From the NCBI GenBank assembly GCA_017458265.1, contig JAFTFV010000045.1, positions 1 through 37,382 on the forward strand: DNA of 37,382 nt, in the 5' to 3' direction. Shown here piece by piece: positions 16,795 to 25,040 of this stretch. The position numbers and the translations under genes are program-made. Every line of letters starts with the position of its first letter. The first letter of the stretch is position 1. The notes under the pieces are model-generated. The model worked only from the letters and a program-made list of their open reading frames with translations, was not told the DNA's origin and made no database searches. This DNA comes from Bacteroidales bacterium. Lineage in GTDB: Bacteria; Bacteroidota; Bacteroidia; Bacteroidales; UBA932.

Positions 16795-19700
16795 TGAGGA
16801 TCAAACTGTTCGTTCTTCTGTTGTCTATTGGGGTGCTGTGCTCTTTCACGGCGCCCAAATATGACAATCTCACTTCCGGAAATCACCCGAGGTTGTTCAT
16901 GGATGATGAAACCTTTGACGGCATAAAGTCCCAGGTGGCCGCCGGCACCAACCGTTATCTGAAGCTGGTCCATGACGGGGTGATGCCCCTTGCAGACTGG
17001 GCCGTTGCAACCGGTGAGGAGTTGTCATATAAACTGGACCCCTCAGGAAGGAGAATCCTTCAGGTGTCGCAGGATGCCCTTGCCAGGATTTTTTCATGTG
17101 CCTATGCCTGGAGATTTACTGGGGAAGACCGGTATCTTGAACGGGCTGTAAAGGACCTTGATGCGGTATGCTCTTTCCCCGACTGGAATGCGAGGCGCCA
17201 TTTCCTTGATACCGGAGAAATGTGCGCTGCAGTGGGCATAGGTTATGATTGGCTGTACAATGACCTTTCGGATACGTTACGTACGGCAGCTCTAAGTGCC
17301 ATTGAGCATTACGCTTTCGATGCGGCACTTGGGGGTGTGTGGAACCTTAATTTCTACAAGTCCAGGGGGAATTGGAATCAGGTATGCAATGGCGGCCTTG
17401 CAATTGGTGCTCTTGCTGCGTATGAGTCCATGCCTGACAAGGCAAAAGTCATAATAGAAAAGGCCGTTGAGGCCAATCCGCTTGCGATGACACTATATGC
17501 CCCCGACGGCAATTATCCGGAAGGCGTAAATTACTGGAGTTACGGCACCCGCTATGAAATGTTCATGCTCTGTGCTTTGGAAAGCTGCCTGGGAACAGAT
17601 TTCGGCCTTTCAGAGGCGCCCGGATTTGACAAAACCGGTGAATACTGTCTTTTCACTTACGGTTCTTCCGGGATGGCGTACAATTACTCCGACAATCGTC
17701 CGGGCGAATATCCTCTTCAGGCTCTGTGGTATCTTGCTTACAAGCAAGGCCGCCCAGACCTGCTATGGCGTGAACTTCGTTTCGTTGAGGATGGCATTTA
17801 TGGGACACAGGGCTCGGAAGACCGCTTCCTGCCTCTTCTGCCGTTATTCGCCTCAAAACTCTCAATAAACCGGACTACAGTCCCGGACAGGAAACTGTTC
17901 ATTGGCTGTGGCCCGGTTCCGGTAATGATGGTTCACAGTGATATGGGAAACCCTAATGATGATCATTATATCGGGTTTAAGGGCGGATGCCCCCGCGAAA
18001 GCCATTCGCATATGGACAACGGCTCTTTCGTGTATGATTCACAGGGGATTCGTTGGGCAATCGATATCCCAAGACCGGAGTATTCTGACCTTGAAGTTCC
18101 CATACGTAAAGCAGGGGGCAGCCTATGGGATATGAGGCAGAACTCGCTCCGCTGGAAACAGAGGGCATACGACAACTTCCATCACAACACAATCACCATA
18201 AACGGTCATCAGCACCGGGCGGATGGAAGAGCTTTCTTTACCGAAAAGTTCGAAACAGAGGACAAGCTTGGCGCCACCCTTGACATGAGCGGCAGTTTTG
18301 CCGGAGATGCTGCATTTGTGCTAAGAACGGTGACGCTGGAAGATGGCAAAACAATGCGTGTTGCCGATGAGATATCGGCCCTTGATACTCTGGATGCGTA
18401 TGTCCGCTGGGTAATGGTTACGGATGCTTTTCCTGAAATTACGGGGGATGGATTCATTCTTGAAAAAGAAGGGAAAAGGGTCTCTCTGAAATTCTCTTCG
18501 GCAGGAATGCTAAAACCATTCAAGGAGATCGACGGGAATGTATGGATTATCGGTTTTGAAACTGTTGTTCCCAAAGGTTCGGCTTCTCTGATTACAGCGG
18601 AATTTGAAGATATGGCTCCTCTTGAACAGGAGTCTATGGCTGCACTGACAGGCAGAGTATTCCTCCGGGCTGCGGATAATCTGCTGCGCCTTGACAATCG
18701 TCTTGATGACAAAAGTCTTCCGGGCAGCATTAATCCTGATGGATCGTTCAGGAAAGAGAAGCCTACTGTGTGGACAAGCGGATTCTTCCCCGGAAGCTTA
18801 TGGTATTTGTATGAGTATTCCCATGATGAAAAGGTTAAGGACGTAGCGTGGAAAAACACCCTTAAGCTGGACCCTATTCTTGATCCGGAACTGGATGTGA
18901 GCCATGATGTCGGATTTATGGTTGAATGCAGTTACGGGAACGCATACAGGCTCACCGGCAACAGTCATGCGTTGGATGCCCTGAGGGCAGGTGCGGCAAA
19001 ACTTGCATCCAGATATTCTCCCGCTGTGGGATGTATCCGCAGCTGGAGCAATAAGGATCCGAGAGTATTCAGGGTTATCATCGACAATATGATGAACCTG
19101 GAACTCTTGATGGACGGATATGAGAGGTTCGGTACGGATTCTCTGCGTAGTATTGCAATTCGGCACGCGAATACCACCATGAAGAATCATTTCAGGAAGG
19201 ACGGCTCGTGCTATCACCTTGTGATTTATGACGGAGAAAGCGGCGAGGTCACAAAGAGGCGTACTGTGCAGGGATTTGCGGATGAATCGGCATGGTCCCG
19301 CGGTCAGGCATGGGCTCTTTATGGTTATACTATGATGTACGGGAAAACCGGGAAGAAGGCATATCTTCGTCATGCGCGCCGTATAGCATCCTATATTATT
19401 CCGAAGCTGCCTGAAGATGGCGTGCCTTATTGGGATTTTAATGCGCCGGGTACGCCGGATGCTTTGCCGTCAGACGCTCCGGGCTGTCCCTCCGACTACA
19501 GATGGCAGCCAGGGGACAAGATTGAAAGGGATGCATCGGCAGGCGCCGTGATGGCATCGGCCTTTGTTTCCTTGAGCCGATATACAAAGTGCCGCAAGGA
19601 GTCGGAGAAGTACCTGAAGGCTGCCGAAACCATTCTCCGGACGTTGTCTTCTGATGAATATCTTGCCGGGCCGGATGAGGAGTATGGATTCCTTCTCAAG

Positions 19701-19820
19701 CATTCTGTGGGGAATCTCCACGGCAATGCGGGCGTCGATGTCCCCTTTACGTTTGCCGACTATTATTTCCTTGAAGCTCTTGTGAGGTATCAGGCCTCAA
19801 TGGATAAACAATTTTTTTGA
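16794..19820 (+). CDS. Bifunctional heparinase II/III-like polysaccharide lyase + GH88 unsaturated glucuronyl hydrolase
   Basis: 1008 residues with an N-terminal signal (LLLSIGVLCSFTAP). Residues about 25-600 are a heparinase II/III-type lyase: an alpha-helical toroid with NWNQVCNGG (Asn193) and EGVNYWSYGTRYEMF (Tyr247), then a beta-sandwich domain with ESHSHMDNGSF (His404/406) and FHHNTITI (His464). Residues about 615-1008 are a GH88 (alpha/alpha)6 domain: WTSGFFPGSLWYLYE, DNMMNLELL (Asp764) and QGFADESAWSRGQAW (Asp830), whose two Asp match the spacing of known unsaturated glucuronyl hydrolases. The lyase would create a 4,5-unsaturated uronate end and the GH88 domain would remove it. It is translationally coupled to the preceding GLUG-MBL gene. 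The exact polymer is not predictable from sequence. Confidence 0.9.
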   Translation: MRIKLFVLLLSIGVLCSFTAPKYDNLTSGNHPRLFMDDETFDGIKSQVAAGTNRYLKLVHDGVMPLADWAVATGEELSYKLDPSGRRILQVSQDALARIFSCAYAWRFTGEDRYLERAVKDLDAVCSFPDWNARRHFLDTGEMCAAVGIGYDWLYNDLSDTLRTAALSAIEHYAFDAALGGVWNLNFYKSRGNWNQVCNGGLAIGALAAYESMPDKAKVIIEKAVEANPLAMTLYAPDGNYPEGVNYWSYGTRYEMFMLCALESCLGTDFGLSEAPGFDKTGEYCLFTYGSSGMAYNYSDNRPGEYPLQALWYLAYKQGRPDLLWRELRFVEDGIYGTQGSEDRFLPLLPLFASKLSINRTTVPDRKLFIGCGPVPVMMVHSDMGNPNDDHYIGFKGGCPRESHSHMDNGSFVYDSQGIRWAIDIPRPEYSDLEVPIRKAGGSLWDMRQNSLRWKQRAYDNFHHNTITINGHQHRADGRAFFTEKFETEDKLGATLDMSGSFAGDAAFVLRTVTLEDGKTMRVADEISALDTLDAYVRWVMVTDAFPEITGDGFILEKEGKRVSLKFSSAGMLKPFKEIDGNVWIIGFETVVPKGSASLITAEFEDMAPLEQESMAALTGRVFLRAADNLLRLDNRLDDKSLPGSINPDGSFRKEKPTVWTSGFFPGSLWYLYEYSHDEKVKDVAWKNTLKLDPILDPELDVSHDVGFMVECSYGNAYRLTGNSHALDALRAGAAKLASRYSPAVGCIRSWSNKDPRVFRVIIDNMMNLELLMDGYERFGTDSLRSIAIRHANTTMKNHFRKDGSCYHLVIYDGESGEVTKRRTVQGFADESAWSRGQAWALYGYTMMYGKTGKKAYLRHARRIASYIIPKLPEDGVPYWDFNAPGTPDALPSDAPGCPSDYRWQPGDKIERDASAGAVMASAFVSLSRYTKCRKESEKYLKAAETILRTLSSDEYLAGPDEEYGFLLKHSVGNLHGNAGVDVPFTFADYYFLEALVRYQASMDKQFF

Positions 19821-19821
19821 T

Positions 19822-19829
19822 TATTTTTG
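19822..19829 (+). promoter_or_regulatory. Possible -7 box before the GH2 gene
   Basis: TATTTTTG matches the Bacteroidota -7 consensus TAnnTTTG, 22 bases before the GH2 start. No TTTG is found at the expected -33 distance, so an internal promoter is only possible. Confidence 0.3.
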
Positions 19830-19851
19830 TTGTCAGAATAATACTAAGACT

Positions 19852-21693
19852 ATGCGCAGAATCATTTCAATCCTGATGCCGCTGGCGGCCATGGCGGCGT
19901 GTTCGCAAAACGTTGAATGGAGGCCGGCGGGGGAGCATATCCGTACGGCGTGGGCCGATGAGGTGAGTCCTGCATCGGCACATCCGGAGTATCCGCGTCC
20001 GGAGATGATAAGGAAGGACTGGAAGTCCCTGAACGGGCTTTGGGAGTATGCGGTGACATCGGCAGAGGGGGAGAGGCCGCAGGAGGCCGACGGGAAGATT
20101 CTGGTGCCGTTCTGCATAGAGTCGTCCCTTTCCGGGGTGGGCAGGACCGTAAGTGCCGATGAGGCCCTCTGGTACAACCGTACGTTCACCGTTCCGCGTT
20201 CGTGGAAGAAGGTGCTGCTGCATTTCGATGCGGTGGACTGGAAGAGCGAGGTCTGGCTCAACGGAAACCGCCTTGGAGAGCACACTGGCGGCTATACCGC
20301 TTTCTCATACGACATTACCCCTTATCTGGTCAAGGGTAAGCAGGAGCTTGTAGTGAAGGTCCTTGACGGAACCGACAACGGCGAACAGCCCCGCGGCAAG
20401 CAGGTTTCCCGGCCTGGTGGCATCTGGTACACCGCCGTCACCGGCATCTGGCAGAGCGTCTGGATTGAACCCGTTGCCGATGCCTATGTCACGGACTATT
20501 ATCCCGAGGCCGCAGAGAACGGCCTCACAGTCACCGCCTGGGCATCTGAAGAGGCCGATGCCGTAGAGGTCTCCGTCCTTGAAGGTGCCGATGGCTGGGA
20601 CGCCGAAAACGGCAAACCCGGAAAGCTGATTGCATCGGCAAAAGGAACTCCCGGAGAGGCCCTGCAGCTTGAAATCCCTTCTGCAAGGCTCTGGAGCCCC
20701 GAGTCTCCCTATCTCTATGCGCTTGAAATCAAGGCGCTAAAGGGTGGCAAGGTGCAGGACAAGGTGCGCGGCTATGCTGCCATAAGGACTTCTTCCGAGG
20801 TAGTAGATGCCAACGGTTTCAAGCGCCTTGGACTCAACGGAAAGCCGTATTTCCAGTTTGGCCCGCTGGACCAGGGCTGGTGGCCTGACGGCCTCTATAC
20901 CGCCCCCACGGACGAGGCCCTCAAATATGACATAGTCAAGACCAGGGACTTTGGCTACAACATGATTCGCAAGCACATCAAGGTTGAGCCGGCCCGCTGG
21001 TACTACTACTGTGACCGCCTGGGCATTGCCGTGTGGCAGGATATGCCCTCGATGGCAGCCAATCTTCCCGGCGGCCAGTGGGGGGAATGGGGCTACGACA
21101 CAGGCTGGGATTATCCTCTCACAGAAACCGCAAAGGCTACATATTACAAGGAATGGGGAGAGATTATAGCCCAGCTCAAAAAGCACCCCAGCATTCTGGT
21201 ATGGGTGCCGTTCAACGAGGCCTGGGCCCAGTTTGATACGGAAAAGGCCGTAGAGTTCACCCGTTCCTGCGACAATACCCGCCTCATCAACTCCGCATCC
21301 GGCGGCAACTCCCGCCACACCGGAGACATCCTTGACAGCCATAACTACCCCCGTCCCATCATGAAATTCCGAAGCGGAGGTTCCCAGATTGACGTTCTGG
21401 GTGAATACGGAGGCATCGGCCTCGCCGTGGAAGGCCACCTCTGGCAGCCGGACAAGAACTGGGGCTACCAGGGCCTCTGCAAGGACGGCGCACAGGTTCT
21501 CGAAACCTACACCCGCTATGCCGATGAATTCATTCCTGAAATACGCTCCGGCGTCTCTGCCGGCGTCTATACCCAGACAACGGACGTGGAGATAGAGGTC
21601 AACGGCCTTATGACCTATGACCGCAAGGTTATCAAGATGGACGAGGCGAAACTGCGCGAAGTGAACCTCCGCGTGCGTGCCGCAATGGACTAG
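19852..21693 (+). CDS. Glycoside hydrolase family 2 lipoprotein
   Basis: 613 residues. Signal MRRIISILMPLAAMAAC (Cys17) predicts a lipoprotein. The N-terminal GH2 sugar-binding jelly roll (about 40-200; SLNGLWEYAV, VWLNGNRLGEHTGGYTAF) is followed by an immunoglobulin-like middle domain and a TIM barrel carrying VPFNEAW (acid/base Glu456) and VLGEYGG (nucleophile Glu518). It lacks the large C-terminal domains of LacZ enzymes and belongs to the compact PFNE(A/G)W branch, whose specificity I cannot assign (beta-glucuronidase, galactosidase or other). It closes the PUL, 31 bp after the lyase-GH88 gene, and would trim the oligosaccharides in the periplasm or at the surface. Its stop codon overlaps that of the convergent LAB_N gene. 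Confidence 0.9.
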   Translation: MRRIISILMPLAAMAACSQNVEWRPAGEHIRTAWADEVSPASAHPEYPRPEMIRKDWKSLNGLWEYAVTSAEGERPQEADGKILVPFCIESSLSGVGRTVSADEALWYNRTFTVPRSWKKVLLHFDAVDWKSEVWLNGNRLGEHTGGYTAFSYDITPYLVKGKQELVVKVLDGTDNGEQPRGKQVSRPGGIWYTAVTGIWQSVWIEPVADAYVTDYYPEAAENGLTVTAWASEEADAVEVSVLEGADGWDAENGKPGKLIASAKGTPGEALQLEIPSARLWSPESPYLYALEIKALKGGKVQDKVRGYAAIRTSSEVVDANGFKRLGLNGKPYFQFGPLDQGWWPDGLYTAPTDEALKYDIVKTRDFGYNMIRKHIKVEPARWYYYCDRLGIAVWQDMPSMAANLPGGQWGEWGYDTGWDYPLTETAKATYYKEWGEIIAQLKKHPSILVWVPFNEAWAQFDTEKAVEFTRSCDNTRLINSASGGNSRHTGDILDSHNYPRPIMKFRSGGSQIDVLGEYGGIGLAVEGHLWQPDKNWGYQGLCKDGAQVLETYTRYADEFIPEIRSGVSAGVYTQTTDVEIEVNGLMTYDRKVIKMDEAKLREVNLRVRAAMD

Positions 21694-22319
21694 TCTTCTT
21701 TCTGATTGGCTATGCTTATCATCAGGTTGCGGATAGAAAAGACTATCGAGAACTGGCCGATGGCAAGCACCCAGTCATGCCTGATGAGACCGTAACTTAT
21801 AATCATCGCAGAACCTATAACTGCAAGAATCCAGTGTCCAAGCGGTAGGATTGATTCCTGCCGCTTGACGCTATATATAAGCTGATACAGCGAGCGTATC
21901 TCATATACGAACTGCCCCAGGACGCCGTAGAGCAGCAGCCACGGCGGTATCTGGCTGTTCTCGAGGAACTGGGCGTTGAACTGAGGGAAATCCTTCACGA
22001 TAAGGCCGATAATCACCACCGGGAACAGCGCCTGCAGCACGATAAGGATCTTGGGAACCTTCTTGTACAGCCCCAGGATGGAGATATTCCACATGTAGAT
22101 GTAGTAGCCGATGCTCTCTCCGAACAGGATGGAGAAGTCCTTCCTGAGCCAGCCGTAGATGTACAGCAGGATGGCTCCGGCGCTGCTCAGTATCCAGTAT
22201 ATGCCGGGAGACTCCACCCTGTGGGATTTCTCCGACATGTACCACTGGATGAGAATCCGGAGGCCATATACGCCCATGCCGGCAAGGCCGATGAGATATA
22301 CCCAGAACGGACTGTCCAT
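21690..22319 (-). CDS. LAB_N-domain (lipid A biosynthesis N-terminal-like) membrane protein
   Basis: 209 residues, highly hydrophobic, with about six membrane segments arranged as two similar modules. Module 1 (about residues 5-80) reads GxxxYGLRILIQWYMSEKS...PGIYWILSS...YGWLRKD. Module 2 (about 128-200) reads GQFVYEIRSLYQLIYSVKRQES...GHWILAVIGS...YGLIRHD. This repeat is typical of the lipid-A-disaccharide synthase N-terminal domain family (PF07578), found alone or in front of LpxB or glycosyltransferases. It lies 5 bp downstream of the fused acyltransferase gene and is probably cotranscribed with it, which supports a role in envelope lipid synthesis or transport. Its biochemical activity is not established. 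Confidence 0.85.
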   Translation of the reverse strand: MDSPFWVYLIGLAGMGVYGLRILIQWYMSEKSHRVESPGIYWILSSAGAILLYIYGWLRKDFSILFGESIGYYIYMWNISILGLYKKVPKILIVLQALFPVVIIGLIVKDFPQFNAQFLENSQIPPWLLLYGVLGQFVYEIRSLYQLIYSVKRQESILPLGHWILAVIGSAMIISYGLIRHDWVLAIGQFSIVFSIRNLMISIANQKED

Positions 22320-22324
22320 GCTCC

Positions 22325-24139
22325 CTACTCCTTCCCGTAGAACTTCATGAGTATCGTTTTCTGCATTTCCGGTTCAAGGATGCGCACGAATGAGCGGGTG
22401 CTTGCCTCCGGGAAGTCCTTGAAATCCAGTGAAATCATGGTGTCAAGGCAGTTTGAGAAGTCGGGGTCTACGTTGAAGCAGGCCGCATTTGCGCCGCAGC
22501 TGAAATACTTCCTCACCAGCACCGGAAGGCGGAACTGATTGTCTGAAAGTGCCAGCAGGAGGCGGTCCAGGGCATCAATGTCATGCGGATCCATGTAGAG
22601 AAGACCGTCTGGATCCACCCTCATGTAGTCCGGCTTGAAGGGATTGGTGCAGCGGGCAAAACGGTCGGGGTTTTCAAACCTGTAGCCCCTGTCCAGGAAG
22701 CGCACGACTATGCTCTTGAGGAAGTCCGGGATGCAGGCGCTGATGCTCACAAGGCCGGCGAAGCGGTCTACGGGAGGGCCCGACACGGTTGCGACGCAGA
22801 GGCCGGTGAACATCATCTTCAGGGGAAGTACGTCCCTCTGGTACTTGGCGACGATGAATGAGCGGCCAAGTTCCATGGCTCGGCACATGATGGTCTCGGC
22901 GTCGGGGCCGTAGTCGATGAGCGTTGCCGTGTAGAGGCCTTTGAGGCCACCGTGGTTTTGGATGATATCGGCCCCGTAACCAATCCTGTAGGAGCCTGCA
23001 ATCTCGCTGCCTGCGGTGTTCCAGAGGATGAGGTGGTTGTAGTAGGAGTCGTAGGAGTCGGTGTCTTCGGGCTTGCCGGTTCCTTCGCCGATTTCCCTGA
23101 AGGTCACTTCCCTGAGGCGGTAAAGCTCCTTCATGAGGTTCGGGGCATCGGCAGCCTTGATGATGTATGCGTTGTAGTCTCCGGCGCTGAAGGCCTTCCT
23201 GTTTTCGATGGAGGCGACATCGGCCCGGACAAGGGCGGGGTCTACTGCGGGGGCGATGGGCTGCTGGTGTGCAACTTGGGCGGTGGCGGCTTCGGTAGTG
23301 CGGCACTGCCATTCCAGGCCGTAGGTTGCGTTTCTGAGGAAATCGCCCAGGGCTTTGTCGTCAAGGGAGGCAATGATGGAAGGGGAAATGGGTTTGCCGA
23401 TTCTCACCTTCACGGTCTTTCCGCTCATCCTGAACATCTCGCCGGGAAGACGCAGCGTCCTGAAAATGGGGTGGATGCAGCCCAGGATGTGGAAGAGGCG
23501 GGAATTGCCGCCGTCGAAATAGACCGGAACCACGGGAAGTCCGGAACGCCTTATGAGCTTAATCATATTGAGCGCCCAGGGCTTGTCCTCTACAACCCTT
23601 TTATCGCTCAGAGCCGTTCTATCGCCCTTTTTCTGCCATGTGGCGACTTCTCCTGCGGGGAAAAGGCCCAGGCCGCCGCCGGATTTGATGTGGTCCAGCG
23701 CAACCCTGATGCCGCTTACGCTCTTGGCCTTTCCGGAAGAGAAATTGTTCACCGGGATGAAACTGCCCCTGAGGTTGCGCACGAGGGACAGGAAGAAGGT
23801 AGTGAGTATCTTGTAGTCCGGCCTTCTCTTGCCGATGTATGCGCTCAGGATGAGCCCGTCCACGGCGCCGAAGTGGTGGTTGGACACGGTGATGAAACCG
23901 CCCTCCAGCGGGATGTTTTCAAGCTGCCTGTCCGGCAGGTCTACAGTGAGCGGAAGGTCTTCCAGGATGGTTTCGGAGAAGGAGGAGTCTTTCGGACGCT
24001 CCCTCATGCGGTAGAATCTGTCTACTTTTCCCAGTCCGAGGACCGCATAGACAGCGGCCGCTATGGCTTTTCCGGGAAAACCCTTAATGCCGATGGCGTT
24101 CTGAAGGTCATCGAGGCTCAGGAGTGGTGCGGGTGTCAT
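22325..24139 (-). CDS. Fused PlsC-type acyltransferase / GNAT acyltransferase (ornithine- or glycine-lipid synthase type)
   Basis: 604 residues. The N-terminal half is a lysophospholipid-acyltransferase-like domain with NHHFGAVD (His89-x4-Asp94), GSFIPVNN, FPAGEVATW (160-168) and VPVYFDGGN. The C-terminal half (about 310-600) is an OlsB/hemolysin-type GNAT domain with RLREVTFREIGEGTG, DSYDSYYNHLIL and the IAGSYRIGYG strand. This order (O-acyltransferase then N-acyltransferase) is that of OlsF, which makes ornithine lipids in one polypeptide; Bacteroides uses separate GlsA and GlsB proteins for glycine lipids. I infer synthesis of an aminolipid; the amino acid head group is not predictable. 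It heads an operon with the LAB_N gene and has a well-matched promoter at 24167-24199. Confidence 0.87.
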   Translation of the reverse strand: MTPAPLLSLDDLQNAIGIKGFPGKAIAAAVYAVLGLGKVDRFYRMRERPKDSSFSETILEDLPLTVDLPDRQLENIPLEGGFITVSNHHFGAVDGLILSAYIGKRRPDYKILTTFFLSLVRNLRGSFIPVNNFSSGKAKSVSGIRVALDHIKSGGGLGLFPAGEVATWQKKGDRTALSDKRVVEDKPWALNMIKLIRRSGLPVVPVYFDGGNSRLFHILGCIHPIFRTLRLPGEMFRMSGKTVKVRIGKPISPSIIASLDDKALGDFLRNATYGLEWQCRTTEAATAQVAHQQPIAPAVDPALVRADVASIENRKAFSAGDYNAYIIKAADAPNLMKELYRLREVTFREIGEGTGKPEDTDSYDSYYNHLILWNTAGSEIAGSYRIGYGADIIQNHGGLKGLYTATLIDYGPDAETIMCRAMELGRSFIVAKYQRDVLPLKMMFTGLCVATVSGPPVDRFAGLVSISACIPDFLKSIVVRFLDRGYRFENPDRFARCTNPFKPDYMRVDPDGLLYMDPHDIDALDRLLLALSDNQFRLPVLVRKYFSCGANAACFNVDPDFSNCLDTMISLDFKDFPEASTRSFVRILEPEMQKTILMKFYGKE

Positions 24140-24166
24140 TTGTAAGGTTAGGTTAGTACAAAAGAC

Positions 24167-24199
24167 AAATATAGTAAAAAAATATACGAGTCATACAAA
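24167..24199 (-). promoter_or_regulatory. Bacteroidota-type promoter for the acyltransferase operon
   Basis: On the - strand TTTG (24196-24199) and TATATTTG (24167-24174) are separated by 21 bp, matching the TTTG-N19-21-TAnnTTTG consensus. This leaves a leader of roughly 20 bases before the ATG at 24139. The -33 box overlaps the T-tract of the upstream gene's terminator. Confidence 0.7.
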
Positions 24200-24233
24200 A
24201 AAACTCGCCGCGGGCTTCACAGCCGGCGGCGAG
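24197..24233 (-). terminator. Rho-independent terminator of the cyclophilin gene
   Basis: Arms 24204-24216 and 24221-24233 pair over 13 positions with one mismatch (CTCGCCGC...GCGGCGAG core) around a 4-base loop. Read on the - strand, the hairpin is followed by seven T residues (24197-24203). It lies 34 bp downstream of the cyclophilin stop. Confidence 0.88.
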
Positions 24234-24266
24234 GATCATCTAACCTAAAAACTTAACCTATTAAAA

Positions 24267-24998
24267 CTATTCGTCCGTTTTTACTGCAATATCCGTGCCT
24301 TGATACTGCTTCTGGTTAAGTTCTTCGTCGGGTTTTATGGAAATTATTCGCACATCGGTGACGGGACGGTCGTAACGGTCCCGTTTTACCTGGGAAATCT
24401 TGTCTATTACGTTGAGCCCGGCGACGGTTTCTCCAAAGACCGTGTACTCACCGTCAAGATGGGCGCAGCCGGCTTCGTCCTGGACAATGTAGAACTGCGA
24501 GCCGGAAGACTCCTTGAACGGATTTGCAAGGTCTCCGCGGCGGGCGGCGGCAAGGGCGCCCTTGATGTGGCGGTGAAGCGGCTCTCCGTCGGCGTTGCGC
24601 ATTTCGGCCTTGATGGTGTAGTCCGGGCCGCCCTGGCCGTAAAGGTCTACTTTGGATGTGTCACGGGTGAAAGGGTCTCCGCCCTGAATCATGAATCCGG
24701 GGATTACACGGTGGAAAAGGAGGCTGTCATAGTAGCCGGCAATTGCCAGCTTTTCGAAATTGTCACGGTGAAGCGGCGTGTCCTTGTACAGTTTGACCTT
24801 GATGGTTCCAAGGGATGTTACAATATCGAAAACGGGTTCCTGAGGCAATGCCTTGGCTGCAATTGCGGCTGCGGCGGTGTCAAGGGCTTCCATGGTCGGG
24901 GCTTCTTCCGGTTCCGCGGCCTTTGTTCCACGGCCTTTGCAGGCAGCTATTGCACAAACGGCACAAAGCAAATAGACAAACTTCTTCATAGGGTTCAT
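24267..24998 (-). CDS. Cyclophilin-type peptidyl-prolyl cis-trans isomerase lipoprotein
   Basis: 243 residues from the ATG at 24998; a second in-frame ATG at 24989 gives MKKFVYLLCAVCAIAAC, so either start yields a lipobox signal. The longer frame up to 25076 runs into the divergent flippase gene and is rejected. The cyclophilin domain (about residues 60-225) shows FHRVIPGFMIQGGDP, the catalytic Arg/Phe region, SSGSQFYIV and the GEYTVFGETVAGLNVIDKI strand. The enzyme speeds up proline isomerisation in exported proteins, here as an envelope lipoprotein. It is a monocistronic unit with its own -7 box (25007-25014) and a strong terminator (24197-24233). Confidence 0.93.
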   Translation of the reverse strand: MNPMKKFVYLLCAVCAIAACKGRGTKAAEPEEAPTMEALDTAAAAIAAKALPQEPVFDIVTSLGTIKVKLYKDTPLHRDNFEKLAIAGYYDSLLFHRVIPGFMIQGGDPFTRDTSKVDLYGQGGPDYTIKAEMRNADGEPLHRHIKGALAAARRGDLANPFKESSGSQFYIVQDEAGCAHLDGEYTVFGETVAGLNVIDKISQVKRDRYDRPVTDVRIISIKPDEELNQKQYQGTDIAVKTDE

Positions 24999-25006
24999 AT
25001 TTTCTG

Positions 25007-25040
25007 CAAAAATAACTAATTTTGTACACAATATGGCAAA
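25007..25040 (-). promoter_or_regulatory. Promoter of the cyclophilin gene
   Basis: On the - strand TTTG (25037-25040) and TATTTTTG (25007-25014) are 22 bp apart, one base more than the usual maximum. The -7 box ends only 8 bases before the ATG at 24998, so the leader would be nearly absent. The -33 box lies inside the start of the divergent flippase gene. Confidence 0.5.
25017..25024 (+). promoter_or_regulatory. Possible -7 box of the flippase operon
   Basis: TAATTTTG fits TAnnTTTG and ends 8 bases before the ATG at 25033. No clear TTTG lies at -33. It sits back to back with the cyclophilin -7 box, three bases apart. Confidence 0.4.

Larger units (their letters stand above)
24145..24260. 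repeat. TTAGGTT repeats flanking the terminator
   Basis: Two head-to-tail copies of AGGTTAG lie at 24146-24157, and inverted copies lie in CTAACCTAAAAACTTAACC at 24240-24258, on either side of the terminator hairpin. They could pair with each other across the spacer. No function can be assigned. Confidence 0.45.

Noticed and set aside
22952-24145. A 397-codon + strand frame opposite the fused acyltransferase gene
   Set aside because: It lies wholly antisense to a gene with clear acyltransferase and GNAT motifs, its translation shows no recognisable domain, and it results from the GC-rich third positions of the real gene.
24300-25019. A 239-codon + strand frame opposite the cyclophilin gene
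   Set aside because: Antisense to conserved cyclophilin motifs and no start context of its own.
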